Below are positions 34,369 to 44,300 of a DNA stretch of 64,000 nucleotides, piece after piece. The notes under the pieces were generated by a model. That model was not told the origin of the DNA. It saw only the letters and a program-made list of their open reading frames with translations, and ran no database searches. The stretch is from JACJXW01 sp964418125 (GTDB lineage Bacteria; Bacteroidota; Bacteroidia; Chitinophagales; Saprospiraceae): positions 78,031 to 142,030 of the forward strand of contig CAYQKY010000004.1 of assembly GCA_964418125.1 (NCBI GenBank). Reading direction: 5' to 3'. The translations under genes were made by a program, and so were the position numbers. Each line of letters starts with the position of its first letter. Position 1 is the first letter of the stretch.

Positions 34369-36222
34369 ATGAGCAATTTCATAGTTTCGGCAAGAAAATA
34401 CCGGCCCGTCCGGTTCGACGATGTAGTGGGGCAGGAGCATGTATCCCAGACGCTGAAGAACGCCCTGAAGAACAAGCACCTGGCGCACGCCTTCCTCTTC
34501 TGCGGGCCCCGTGGTGTGGGCAAGACCACCTGTGCCCGCATCCTGGCCAAGGTGCTCAACTGCCAGAACGCAACGGACGATTTCGAGCCCTGCAATGAAT
34601 GCTCGTCCTGCAAGGCCTTCAACGCCAATTCTTCCTTCAACATCACCGAACTGGACGCCGCATCCAACAACAGTGTGGAGCATATCCGCGCCCTGATCGA
34701 GCAGGTGCGCTTCCAGCCGCAGCAGGGCAAATACAAGGTGTTCATCATCGACGAGGTGCACATGCTCTCCCAGCAGGCCTTCAACGCTTTCCTGAAGACC
34801 CTGGAGGAGCCGCCGCCCTACGCCATCTTTATCCTGGCCACCACCGAGAAGCACAAGATCATCCCCACGATACTGTCGCGTTGCCAGATCTTCGACTTCC
34901 GCCGCATCCAGGTGCCGGAGATGGTGCAGCACCTGCAGGCCATCTGCGAGCAGGAGAACATCGATGCCGACAAGGACGCCCTCCATATCATCGGCCAGAA
35001 GGCCGATGGCGCCCTGCGCGATGCCCTGTCCATCTTCGACCGCATCGTCGCCTTCTCGGGCAACCGGATCAGCTACGAGGACGTCATCACCAACCTCAAC
35101 GTGCTCGATTACGACTACTATTTCCAGATAGTCGACGCACTCCTGGTGGAAGACAGCTCCAAAATACTGCTGCTCTTCGACACCATCCTCCGCAACGGCT
35201 TCGAGCCCGACATCTTCATGAACGGCCTGGCCGAACACCTGCGCAACCTGCTGGTCTGCAAGGACGAGGCCACCCTGCAGCTGCTGGAGGTGAGCGAAGG
35301 CCTGCGCAGCCGCTACCTGGAGCAGGCCCGCCTGTCACCTTCCGGCCTGCTGCTGACCGCCCTCAACCTGGCCAACGACTGTGACGTCAACTACAAGCTG
35401 GCCCGCAACAAACGCCTGCATGTGGAAATGGCCCTCATCAAGATGGCCCACATCCCCCGAGCTTTCCAGCTGGCGGAAAACGGGGGCGCCGCCCTCAGCC
35501 CGGAAAAAAAAACGGTTGACCTGAGCGCCTCCGCTCAACCAACAACTACCAGCCAACAACAATCAACGGCCGCCCCTGGATTGCTTGGCCCCAACCCGTC
35601 CACCGTCCACCGTCCACCGTCTACCGACACCCCCAACCCGTCCACCGTCCATTGTCCACCGATCACCGACACCCCCCAGCCCCCCAAGGAAGAAGCAACC
35701 GAACCCCAGGCAAAGGGCCCTGTCCCCCCCGCTCAACCTCAAAAAAAATCCCTCAGAAAACCGGGCAAACAGGACACCCCCCGCCTGATGAACCTGGAGG
35801 CCATGCTGGCCGAAGTGAAAGCCGAAGAGGCCCAACTGCTAACCCAGGAGGTACAGGAGCTCACCCAGGAACGGGTGGAAGAGGCCTGGAACCTGTACAT
35901 CGAAGCCCAGGACCAGGAATCCGTAAAGGTGATCATGCGCAATTCCGAACTGAAGCTGGAAGGGCAGAACGTACTGGTCACCGTCACTTCCGCCCTGGCC
36001 GAGAATACTATCCGCCAGGAGAACAACCTGATGGATTACCTGCGGGACGTGCTCACCGCTCCCGAGCTGACGATGACCATCGAGATCGACAAAAGCAAGG
36101 CTGTGGAGCCCCCAAAACGCAAGCGCATGCTCAGCAGTAAGGAGAAATACCTGGCCATGCGGGAGACGAACCCGAATATCACGGAGCTGCAGAAGCGTTT
36201 TGATTTGCGGCCGGATGAGTAG
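34369..36222 (+). CDS. dnaX: DNA polymerase III subunit gamma/tau
   Basis: Clamp-loader ATPase and replisome organiser, 617 residues. It shows SARKYRPVRFDDVVGQ at the start, Walker A GPRGVGKT (46-53), a zinc site with Cys65, 75, 78 and 81, Walker B/DEVH (128-131), a sensor region (TTEKHKIIPTILSRCQIF) and domain III to about residue 370. A Pro/Thr/Ser-rich linker (about 385-450) with a tandem duplication leads to the tau C-terminal domain. At residues 379-382 the DNA has a run of nine A (35504-35512). A slip either way meets a stop within four codons, so a gamma-like form of about 383 residues is possible. ATG 34369 fits the family start. Confidence 0.96.
   Translation: MSNFIVSARKYRPVRFDDVVGQEHVSQTLKNALKNKHLAHAFLFCGPRGVGKTTCARILAKVLNCQNATDDFEPCNECSSCKAFNANSSFNITELDAASNNSVEHIRALIEQVRFQPQQGKYKVFIIDEVHMLSQQAFNAFLKTLEEPPPYAIFILATTEKHKIIPTILSRCQIFDFRRIQVPEMVQHLQAICEQENIDADKDALHIIGQKADGALRDALSIFDRIVAFSGNRISYEDVITNLNVLDYDYYFQIVDALLVEDSSKILLLFDTILRNGFEPDIFMNGLAEHLRNLLVCKDEATLQLLEVSEGLRSRYLEQARLSPSGLLLTALNLANDCDVNYKLARNKRLHVEMALIKMAHIPRAFQLAENGGAALSPEKKTVDLSASAQPTTTSQQQSTAAPGLLGPNPSTVHRPPSTDTPNPSTVHCPPITDTPQPPKEEATEPQAKGPVPPAQPQKKSLRKPGKQDTPRLMNLEAMLAEVKAEEAQLLTQEVQELTQERVEEAWNLYIEAQDQESVKVIMRNSELKLEGQNVLVTVTSALAENTIRQENNLMDYLRDVLTAPELTMTIEIDKSKAVEPPKRKRMLSSKEKYLAMRETNPNITELQKRFDLRPDE
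35503..35524 (+). promoter_or_regulatory. Candidate A9 slippage site making a short DnaX (gamma)
   Basis: GAA followed by A7 and ACG gives an A9 run. In the -1 frame the next codons are AAC GGT TGA (stop 35517-35519). In the +1 frame they are CGG TTG ACC TGA (stop 35522-35524). The run lies just past domain III, where E. coli dnaX frameshifts and where Thermus dnaX uses transcriptional slippage on A9. Production of gamma here is inferred. Confidence 0.55.
35586..35684 (+). repeat. Tandem duplication in the dnaX linker
   Basis: Two copies of about 47 bp starting CCCAACCCGTCCACCGTCCA and ending ACCGACACCCCC encode PNPSTVHRPPSTDT and PNPSTVHCPPITDT. The words match the GTCCACC/GTCAACC class of the intergenic repeats, suggesting insertion of such DNA into the coding linker. 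Confidence 0.75.
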
Positions 36223-36674
36223 GGGGGTGTTGTATGGCTGAATTGTTATATGGCTATATTGTCAGGCGGGCAGGTTGAAAGGCTTCATTGTTGGATGGTT
36301 CAATGGTTAGATTGTTGTGGCTAATTGCGGGCTGCGAGCTGTCAACCGCAAATAGCCAACGGCCAATTGTGGACGCCAACTGCGAATACCGAATACCGAA
36401 TCGCGAGCCACCACACCATTGTGATAAAAAATTGATATTATTGTTATGATCAGGACAGTTGATACCTCTTAAATTTGGAGTAGGAAAACCGAAGATCAGT
36501 TGAAATGTTCTTTAGATGGCCGGGGAGGAGTCATGTTGGAGGGCCTTTTCAGCCCAACATTATAACCATGTAACAATATAACAATGGCGCCAGGAATATA
36601 CCCGGGCCGCTATACGCCCGAAACAGAGTGAGCTGCCACAAATATTTCAACACCACCCCCCCCGCACTCTAAAA
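36223..36674. other. Repeat-rich spacer between dnaX and the Crp/Fnr gene
   Basis: The first 200 bp are iterated words (ATTGTTATATGGCTATATTG, GTTGGATGGTTCAATGG, then GAATACCGAATACCGAATCG). No gene is seen. The second half is plain DNA likely holding the regulator promoter, which I cannot place with confidence. Confidence 0.55.
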
Positions 36675-37376
36675 ATGTACACCATGAATGATCAATCCCT
36701 CTGGTACCTGGAAAATATCGATGTCAGCGGCATCTTCTGCCCCAAGAAAGTCGGCAGGGGGGACATGGAACAGCATGTCCACAAGCATTTCAAAAAAGGG
36801 GAATACATCTATCTGCCCGATGAGCATGCCGACAAGATCTACTTCCTGACGGAAGGGCGGGTCAAGATCGGCGCCTACGGAGATTCCGGCAAGGAGATCA
36901 CCAAGGCCATCCTCTCAGCCGGCGAGGTCTTCGGCGAGCTTTCCCTCATCGGGGAAGACAAGCGGCGCGACTTCGCCTACGCCATGGAGAAGACAACAGC
37001 CTGTGTGATGTCGGTAGCCGATATGAGATCCATGATGCGGGACCACAACGCCCTCAGCCTCTTCCTGATGAAGATCATGGGCTCCCGCATGCTGGAGATG
37101 GAGCAGCGCCTGGAATCCCTCGTCTTCAAGGACAGCCGCACCCGCATCATCGAGTTCCTGTACGAGCTGGGGGAGAAGAAAGGCCAGCGCGTGGGCTATG
37201 AAATGCTCGTCCGCAAGTTCATGACCCACCAGGAGATCGCCAACCTGACGGCCACCTCCCGGCAGACGGCCACCACGGTGCTCAACGAGTTGCGCAACCG
37301 CAACCTGTTGACCTTCAACCGCAAGCGGCTGCTGATACGGGATATGGAGAAATTGAAGAAAGCGGCAAAGGAGTAG
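36675..37376 (+). CDS. Crp/Fnr-family transcriptional regulator
   Basis: Cytoplasmic DNA-binding regulator of 233 residues. The N-terminal cyclic-nucleotide-binding-like barrel (about 35-130) includes FKKGEYIYLPDEHADKIYFLTEGRVKIG and GEVFGELSLIGEDKRRDFAYA. A long dimer helix follows (LEMEQRLESLVFKDSRTRIIEFLYEL), then a Crp-type winged helix with recognition helix TATSRQTATTVLNELRNRNLL. One N-terminal Cys (FCPKK) does not amount to the four-Cys Fnr cluster, so the effector is unknown; such proteins often respond to redox, nitrosative stress or nucleotides. It is monocistronic. An ATG at 36684 is also possible. Confidence 0.92.
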   Translation: MYTMNDQSLWYLENIDVSGIFCPKKVGRGDMEQHVHKHFKKGEYIYLPDEHADKIYFLTEGRVKIGAYGDSGKEITKAILSAGEVFGELSLIGEDKRRDFAYAMEKTTACVMSVADMRSMMRDHNALSLFLMKIMGSRMLEMEQRLESLVFKDSRTRIIEFLYELGEKKGQRVGYEMLVRKFMTHQEIANLTATSRQTATTVLNELRNRNLLTFNRKRLLIRDMEKLKKAAKE

Positions 37377-37516
37377 GGGGGGCTTATTGCTGGATTGTTA
37401 TATTGCTGGATTGCTTGCTCACCCGGCTCAAAGGTAGTGCATCCAATCTTGCCATCCCGTTAATCCTACAATCCCTGCCGGCCTGCGGCCCAGCAGGTAG
37501 GCTGTCATCCTGTCTC

Positions 37517-39478
37517 TTACCTCACCAACTGCACATCTCCGCCAAACCTCCTCATAACCCCATCCACGAAGCGCATGTCCACCACATAGGTATACACCCC
37601 CGGCGGCAGCGCCCGCCCCTTGAATGTCCCGTCCCATCCTTCCCGGCCGTCATTGGTATAAATATCCGTGGCCTCGAAAACCAACTCCCCCCAGCGGGTG
37701 AAAATGCGGAATGCAGCTACCTCCTGCGGTTTGCGGCTTTGCGGGTAGAACGTATCGTTGCGCCCGTCGCCGTTGGGGCTGAATGCGTTGGGGATATAGA
37801 TCTCCCGGTCTTTAAGTATGCGTACGGCAATGGAGTCCCGGACGGTGCAGCCGTTGGCGTCGGTAACAGACAGGTAAAAGAAAGCGTCGTCGAAGGGGCG
37901 GAGGGTAGGAGCGGGGCAGGAGGTGCAGGAAAGAAGGCCCGGCGTGTCCAGCCAGCGGTAACTGAATGGGGAGCTGCCGATGACATCCGGCTGAAGCGTG
38001 AGGCTGTCACCCAGAAATACTTCTCTGTCTGGCCCCAGGCTGAGCGAAAGTATAGGTTCCGTGATGAATACGGAGGCGGAAACTTCATCGCATCTGCTGC
38101 TGACGGTTAGGGAATATTCGCCTCCCTGGGTAACGGCCAATTCCGGGCCGGCGGAGCCGTCGCTCCACCGAAAGGCCCCGCCGGAAACTTCGGGCGCCAG
38201 GATGATCTGCTCTCCCGGGCAGATGGCATCGGGAAGCGAGCCCAGATCAATGTGGAGGGAGTCGATGAAAACGCCGGTGGAATCATTCTGTATGACCGTG
38301 GCGGGGTTGTCCGATACGGCTATCATGCCCAGCCCTTCCGGCAAGCCGCTGAGGGTGGCCTGATTCTTATACACCCCGAAGGCCTCTTCGGGAACGGCGA
38401 CGGTAACCGACAGGACGCTGCGCCCTTCGGGAAGATCGATGCTGTCTATCCTCAGCCGGCTGGTTCCGGCCCCTCCGCCGGTGATCGTCCCGCCCACCGG
38501 GTTGTCAATGGCGGTGATGAGGAAGCCTTCCGGGAATACATCCTCGAAGGTAAGGCCCACCTGTGCCCTGCCGGACGCATTGGCCAGCTCGAAGTAGTAC
38601 GTCAGCTCACTGCAGGGGATGGCCTGCGCCGGCTCCACCCTTTTTTTCATCTGCACGGTATAGGGGCAGGAGCAGCCGTCGCTGCGCTGGGCGGCCGGGC
38701 CGGTGGCCTCGATGGCGACTTCCCCCGTGGTTTTGTCGATCGCGAAGAAGGTGTTCTGAATGCCGCTGCCGAGGGAACTGCCGTACCCGTAGAGGTTGCC
38801 GAAAGCGTCGAAGAAGATGGAGCCGAGCGTGCCGCCTTTGATATCAGGGGGGAAGGGCGTATTGATCCGTCCGGCTTCGGTGTCGATGACCACCAGCCGC
38901 TGGTTGAGGGCGTCCCAGCCGTAGAGCGTCTCGTCGGTGGGGTCGAAGGCGATGTCGTAGACGGCGGAGTGGTTGGGGGGAAAGCTGATGCTTCGCGCCG
39001 GATGGCCGGACGCTTCCAGGTCGATGAAGATGATGGCTTCGGTGGAACCGTTGAAGCCGCCGCTGACGGAGAGCACCACCAGGTGTTTCCCATCCGGGCT
39101 GACGTCGCCCGCCGGGTAGCTGGCGCTGGGCGGCATGCCTTCGGGGTCGCCCAGCGAATAGGCCAGGCCGTTGGAACCGATGCGGTACAGGCGGCCGGTA
39201 TCGGAATTGAGGGCGTAGATGAAATTGTCCGTCGGGCGGTAGCCCAGCCCGTTGAGGACAAAGCCCACCGAGCCGCCGGCCAGTCCGTTGAATGTGACGT
39301 TGCCGGTGGCCGGGCTGACCTGCACTTCGTAGACCGAACTGTTGTTCTGAGGGGCTATGGCCAGGTAAAAGCCGCCCCGGCAGATGAATGGCTGCTGAGC
39401 GGTGAGGGTGGGGCAGAGGAATACCCATAAAGATAGAAAAGCGAAATGATATGCCGGGCGTTTCATTTTGGATTTCAT
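37517..39478 (-). CDS. T9SS type B secreted protein with N-terminal propeller-like region
   Basis: Predicted secreted surface protein of 653 residues. After a signal peptide (to about PTLTAQ, residue 28) comes a region of about 230 residues with propeller-like strands (NDTGRLYRIGSNG-type; DVSPDGKHLVVLSVS; YDIAFDPTDETLYGWDALNQRLVVID). Next is a DUF11-like Ig domain (ELTYYFELANASGRAQVGLTFEDVFPEG), a PKD-like part (ICPGEQIILAPEVSGGAFRWSDG) and the gliding-motility-associated C-terminal domain (IPNAFSPNGDGRNDTFYP; GVYTYVVDMRFVDG). The last sends it through the Por system, type B. Role unknown; likely surface exposed. An ATG at 39466 would shorten the signal peptide by four residues. Confidence 0.85.
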   Translation of the reverse strand: MKSKMKRPAYHFAFLSLWVFLCPTLTAQQPFICRGGFYLAIAPQNNSSVYEVQVSPATGNVTFNGLAGGSVGFVLNGLGYRPTDNFIYALNSDTGRLYRIGSNGLAYSLGDPEGMPPSASYPAGDVSPDGKHLVVLSVSGGFNGSTEAIIFIDLEASGHPARSISFPPNHSAVYDIAFDPTDETLYGWDALNQRLVVIDTEAGRINTPFPPDIKGGTLGSIFFDAFGNLYGYGSSLGSGIQNTFFAIDKTTGEVAIEATGPAAQRSDGCSCPYTVQMKKRVEPAQAIPCSELTYYFELANASGRAQVGLTFEDVFPEGFLITAIDNPVGGTITGGGAGTSRLRIDSIDLPEGRSVLSVTVAVPEEAFGVYKNQATLSGLPEGLGMIAVSDNPATVIQNDSTGVFIDSLHIDLGSLPDAICPGEQIILAPEVSGGAFRWSDGSAGPELAVTQGGEYSLTVSSRCDEVSASVFITEPILSLSLGPDREVFLGDSLTLQPDVIGSSPFSYRWLDTPGLLSCTSCPAPTLRPFDDAFFYLSVTDANGCTVRDSIAVRILKDREIYIPNAFSPNGDGRNDTFYPQSRKPQEVAAFRIFTRWGELVFEATDIYTNDGREGWDGTFKGRALPPGVYTYVVDMRFVDGVMRRFGGDVQLVR

Positions 39479-39864
39479 AGCTTTCAGTATGTGGGCCGGT
39501 AGAATGTGCGCTATGAATTTAATCTATTTTGACGGGAGGCGCCCGGTAGCCTGCGGCTTTTTTTTGGTAATGCGGCTTGCTTTTTTAGCTTGCAGGCATA
39601 TTCGTCCAGGGTTGGACAAAAGTGCGAAATCGGCCATACGGCCCGTATGGGAAGTCGAAAGTCGGAACAACCTGGGAGATTTCACCTGCCTGGCTTTCAG
39701 CGCTGTCCAACGTTAAACGGGGAGCCCTTATTTGAATATTCCCGACAGCACCACATTTATCCACAAATAAATTTTATTTTTGGAGAAATCTTTTTAAAAA
39801 ACACTTGATTTCACCATTGATATTTTTTTTAATTGGAGAAATCTTTGAATATAAGCAGTGATTT
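39479..39864. other. Intergenic region with palindrome and direct repeat
   Basis: Divergent spacer. It contains CCATACGG-C-CCGTATGG (39634-39650), a good dimeric operator candidate, and a 13-14-nt direct repeat TTGGAGAAATCTTT (about 39780 and 39834) in AT-rich DNA just before the ATPase gene. Base composition drops from here into the ATPase gene, as expected at the edge of acquired DNA. Confidence 0.5.
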
Positions 39865-41301
39865 ATGAAAAGGAAATTAATTGGCCGGGAAGAAGAAAAG
39901 AAAATCCTGCAGCGCGCTTTGGATTCCAACGAAGCGGAAATGGTATCGGTAATAGGCAGAAGGCGCATTGGAAAAACCTTTCTTGTCAATGAGGTTTACA
40001 AGGAGCATATTGTATTTTCAGTTACCGGCATTCAAAATGCGCCCCGAAATGAGCAATTGCGGAATTTTGCCAATAGCTTAAAAGAACTTGCTCCCACAGC
40101 CGTGATCATCACCCCCCCAAAGGATTGGCTGGATGCTTTTTTTCTTCTGATCGAATATCTCAAGCAAAAGAGCCAACAAAAAAAAATAGTCGTATTTCTG
40201 GATGAACTGCCCTGGATGGCCACCCATAAATCAGGCTTCTTAAGAGGGTTGAGTTATTTTTGGAACAGTTGGGCGGTTCAACAAAACATCGTCGTTGTTA
40301 TCTGCGGGTCGGCAGCTTCCTGGATGATCAATAAAGTAGTCAAGCACAAAGGAGGCCTGCACAATCGGGTCACCAAACGGATTCATTTGCAACCCTTTAC
40401 TTTAGTAGAAACGGAAAATTATCTGAAAAGCCGCAATATCCATTTCGACCGTTACCAAATTGTTCAGTTGTACATGGCCATGGGAGGCGTTCCGCATTAT
40501 TTGAAGGAAGTTGTAAGAGAGGAAAGCGCTGTTCAGAACATTAATAATATTTGCTTTTCCCCCAACGGCCTGTTGCGAACGGAATTCCCCAATTTATTTG
40601 CTTCTCTTTTTGCTCATGCAGAAAACCATATCGCCGTTGTCAGAGCTTTAGCTCGAAAACGACAGGGGCTGACCCGCCAGCAATTGGTAGAAGCCACGCC
40701 GCTTTCAGCAGGCGGGACTATTTCAAGGGTTTTGGAAGAACTACTGCATTCCGGATTCATTTCGGCTTTTCGCCCTTTTGGGAAAAAGAAAAAGGAAAAA
40801 CTATACCGGTTAACGGACGAATACTCGCTTTTTTACCTCCAATTTATTGAAGATAAAGAACATGAAGGTGCCGATGTATGGCATCATTTGAGCCAAACCC
40901 AGGCATTTAAAACCTGGAGTGGCTATGCTTTTGAAAGCATTTGCCTCAAGCATATCCCGCAAATCAAAAAGGCCATGAGCATCGCCGGCATTTATTCTTT
41001 GTCCGGTTCTTTCTATAAAAAGGGGACAGATGCGGAAGCAGGAGCTCAGATCGATCTGTTGATAGACCGCAACGACCACGTCATCAATCTTTTTGAGATA
41101 AAATTCCACAATCAACCTTATGCGCTCACCAAAGCTGCTGCGGATCAGATGCGGGAAAAAATGCACATTTTTCAGGAAACTACGAAAACCCGGAAACAGC
41201 TTTCGTGGGTTTTCATCAGTACCTTTGGCCTGAAAACAAACCCACATAGCCTCGGCCTGATTTCCAGGTCTTTGACGATGGATGATCTGTTTTTCGATTA
41301 A
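39865..41301 (+). CDS. AAA ATPase with C-terminal DUF234-type nuclease-like domain
   Basis: Predicted cytoplasmic P-loop ATPase of 478 residues from the archaeal-ATPase/DUF234 group. Walker A GRRRIGKT (31-38), Walker B VVFLDELPWMA near 113, and sensor-like IVVVICGSAASWM. A winged-helix part (GLTRQQLVEATPLSAGGTISRVLEELLHSGFI) and a C-terminal region (TWSGYAFESICLKHI; GAQIDLLIDRNDHVINLFEIKF) follow. The latter has the D-x(n)-E-x-K pattern of PD-(D/E)XK nucleases. Such proteins are patchily distributed and linked to mobile or defence-like contexts; the true role is unknown. The gene is visibly poorer in GC than its neighbours, uses A-rich codons and stands alone, pointing to transfer. Confidence 0.85.
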   Translation: MKRKLIGREEEKKILQRALDSNEAEMVSVIGRRRIGKTFLVNEVYKEHIVFSVTGIQNAPRNEQLRNFANSLKELAPTAVIITPPKDWLDAFFLLIEYLKQKSQQKKIVVFLDELPWMATHKSGFLRGLSYFWNSWAVQQNIVVVICGSAASWMINKVVKHKGGLHNRVTKRIHLQPFTLVETENYLKSRNIHFDRYQIVQLYMAMGGVPHYLKEVVREESAVQNINNICFSPNGLLRTEFPNLFASLFAHAENHIAVVRALARKRQGLTRQQLVEATPLSAGGTISRVLEELLHSGFISAFRPFGKKKKEKLYRLTDEYSLFYLQFIEDKEHEGADVWHHLSQTQAFKTWSGYAFESICLKHIPQIKKAMSIAGIYSLSGSFYKKGTDAEAGAQIDLLIDRNDHVINLFEIKFHNQPYALTKAAADQMREKMHIFQETTKTRKQLSWVFISTFGLKTNPHSLGLISRSLTMDDLFFD

Positions 41302-41373
41302 TTTCTCCCACACTACCCTTTCACCAACCAAACCCAAAGAATTCGTATCTTCCCCTCAGAAAACCACAAGGCC

Positions 41374-44300
41374 ATGCCCAAGGCGCCGCCCAACCGACAC
41401 CACTACAACGAAGCCTTTCAGGAAGTGCTCGACCGGCTCAACCCCCGGCAGCGCGAAGCCGTAGAGCACATCGAAGGGCCGGTGCTCGCCCTGGCCGGCC
41501 CGGGCACGGGCAAGACCCACATCCTCTCAGCCCGTATCGGCCGCATCCTGCTGGAGACGGACGCCCAGGCGCAGAACATCCTCTGCCTCACCTTCACCGA
41601 CGCAGGCGTCAACGCCATGCGGCAGCGCCTCCTCGAATTCATCGGCCCGGAGGCGCACCGGGTGCACATCTACACCTTCCACTCCTTCTGCAACAGCATC
41701 ATACAGGACAACCTGGAGCTCTTCGGCCGGCAGGACATGGAGCCCGTCAGCGAACTGGAGCAGGTGGAACTCATCCGCGGGCTGCTGGATGAGCTCGACG
41801 TTCACCATCCCCTGCGCCGCGGCCGCCCCGACCCCTATTTCTACGAAGGCCACCTGCGCGGCCTCTTCCAGCGCATGAAGGCGGAGGACTGGACGGTGGA
41901 ACTGGTTAACGATAGGATCGACGCCTACCTGCAGAGCCTGCCCCAGCGGGAGGAATTCATTTACAAGATCAACCGGGGCAATATCCGCAAGGGGAACCTG
42001 AAAAAGTCGAAGATCGAAGAGGCTCAAAACCGGATGGAGTTGCTGCGCGCCGCCGCCGCCCTCTTCCCCCGCTACCAGGAGGCCATGTATGAGGCGCGCC
42101 GTTACGACTACGACGATATGATCCTGTGGGTGCTGCGTGCTTTCGAAGACAACGAGAACCTGCTGCGCTCCTACCAGGAACAGTACCTCTACTTCCTGGT
42201 CGACGAATATCAGGATACCAACAGCGCCCAGAACGAGATCATCCATAAGCTCATCGGCTTCTGGGAACAGCCCAATATTTTCATCGTGGGCGACGACGAT
42301 CAGTCGATCTACGAATTTCAGGGCGCCCGGCTGAAGAACCTGACGGATTTTTACCACAAGTTCGAGAAAGACATCCGGCTGGTCCTCCTGCAGGACAACT
42401 ACCGTTCCACCCAGCAGATCCTGGACGCCTCTCGCGGCGTAATTCGCCACAACGAGCTGCGCATCGTCAACAAACTCCAGGATCTGGGCATCGAAAAACT
42501 GCTGGTCGCCCGCAACGGCAGCCTGGCCGAGGCGCCCCTCCGCCCGCAGATCGTGGCCTATCCCAACCGCCTGCACGAGGAGGCCGATATCGTCCGGCAG
42601 CTTCAAAAGCTGTACGGCGAGGGCTTCCCTCTCCACGAAATAGCCGTCATCTATGCCAAGCACCGGCAGGCGGGCCACCTGGTAGAACTGCTCGAAAAGA
42701 CGGGCATCCCCTACAACACCCGCCGCAAGATCAATGTGCTGGACCTGCCGCTGATCCGCAACCTGCGGCAACTGCTGGAGTACTTCGCCGCCGAGTTCCA
42801 GCACCCCCACAGCGCCGAGTATCTGTTGTTTCAGATTCTGCACTTCACCTTCTTCGGCCTGCATCCCGACGGCCTGGCGCGCCTGAGCCTCTACCAGGCC
42901 CGCTTCGAGTGGGGAGATCGCCCCCCCTGGCGGGAACTGCTGGCCGACGAACCTACGCTGGACAAGATCGGCCTGGAAGACAAGGCTGCCCTGCGGCGCT
43001 TCACCGATTTTCACAACCACATGCTGCGCGAGTACAGCAGCCTGAGCGCTCCTGCCTTCGTGGAGCGCCTCATCAACCGCAGCGGCATGCTGAAGTACGT
43101 GCTGGAGCACGAGCGCCGCACCCTCCTGCTGCAGGCCCTGAAGGCCTTCGTCGACTTTGTCAAGGCAGAGGCCGCCCGCAGCCCCCGGCTCACCATCGGC
43201 CGCCTGCTCGACCTGCTCCGCAATATGGACGCCAACCACATCGCCCTGGAGGCCAGCAGTTCCCTGCAGGTGGAAGTGGGCGTCAACCTGCTCACCGCCC
43301 ACAGCGCCAAGGGGCTGGAGTTCCGCTACGTCTACCTGATCGACTGCGGCCGACACTGGGAGCCGCGCACCCGCGCCAGCGCCTTCCGCTTCGCTCTGCC
43401 CGACACCCTGACCTACTCCGGGGAGGAGGACGCCCTGGAGGCCCGCCGCCGCCTCTTCTACGTGGCCATGACGCGCGCCAAGGAGCGCCTCCACATTTCC
43501 TACAGCGAGGAGGACGACAAGGGAAAGCCCCAGCAGCGCGCCATCTTCATCGACGAGGTGCTCAAAAGCAGCGGGCTGGAGGTGCAGCAGCGCGCTCTGC
43601 CCGCCGCCGAGCTGCTGGAGGTGGAGGCCCTGCGCCTGCTGGAGCAATCTACTCCCCAGGTAGAGCCTCTGGACGAGGCCACCGTCAGCGGCCTGCTGGA
43701 GGGCTTCCAGCTCAGCGTATCGGCCATGAACCGCTACCTGATGTGCCCGCTCGGTTTTTACTACGAAAACGTGCTGAAAGCGCCCACTCTGATGCGGGAA
43801 GCCGCCCATTACGGCACCGCCATGCACAACGCTCTGCAGCGCCTGTTCGAACGCATGAAGCTGTCGAAGGGTAAAACCTTCGCCTCCGAGGCCCTGTTCA
43901 TCAAGCTGTTCGAACAGGAGATGGAGCGCCGCCAGGGCTTCTTTTCCCGTAAGGAATACCAGCGACGCCTGGAGATGGGCCGCCGCAACCTGTCGGAATA
44001 CTACAAGCTCCACATCGGCTCATGGGAGAAGAACGTGTTGCTGGAGCACAAGCCCCGCAATGTGGAAATGGAGGGCGTGCCCATCACCGGCAGCATCGAC
44101 CGCCTCATCCTGGAGGGGCTGGCCGAAGCGCGGGTGGTCGACTATAAAACGGGCAGCCAGAGCGACGCCAAGATGAAGCGCCCCACGCCGGCCAACCCCC
44201 AGGGCGGCAGCTACTGGCGGCAGCTGGTGTTCTACAAGATCCTATACGAAAGCCAGCCCGGCAATACGCGCACCGTCAAAAGCGGCATGATCTCCTACCT

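Noticed and set aside
38252..39430. 392-codon plus-strand ORF over the T9SS type B gene
   Set aside because: Antisense shadow with no recognisable family; the minus strand has a signal peptide and sorting domain.
41527..44013. 828-codon minus-strand ORF inside the helicase gene
   Set aside because: Antisense shadow of a GC-rich gene with all helicase motifs on the plus strand.
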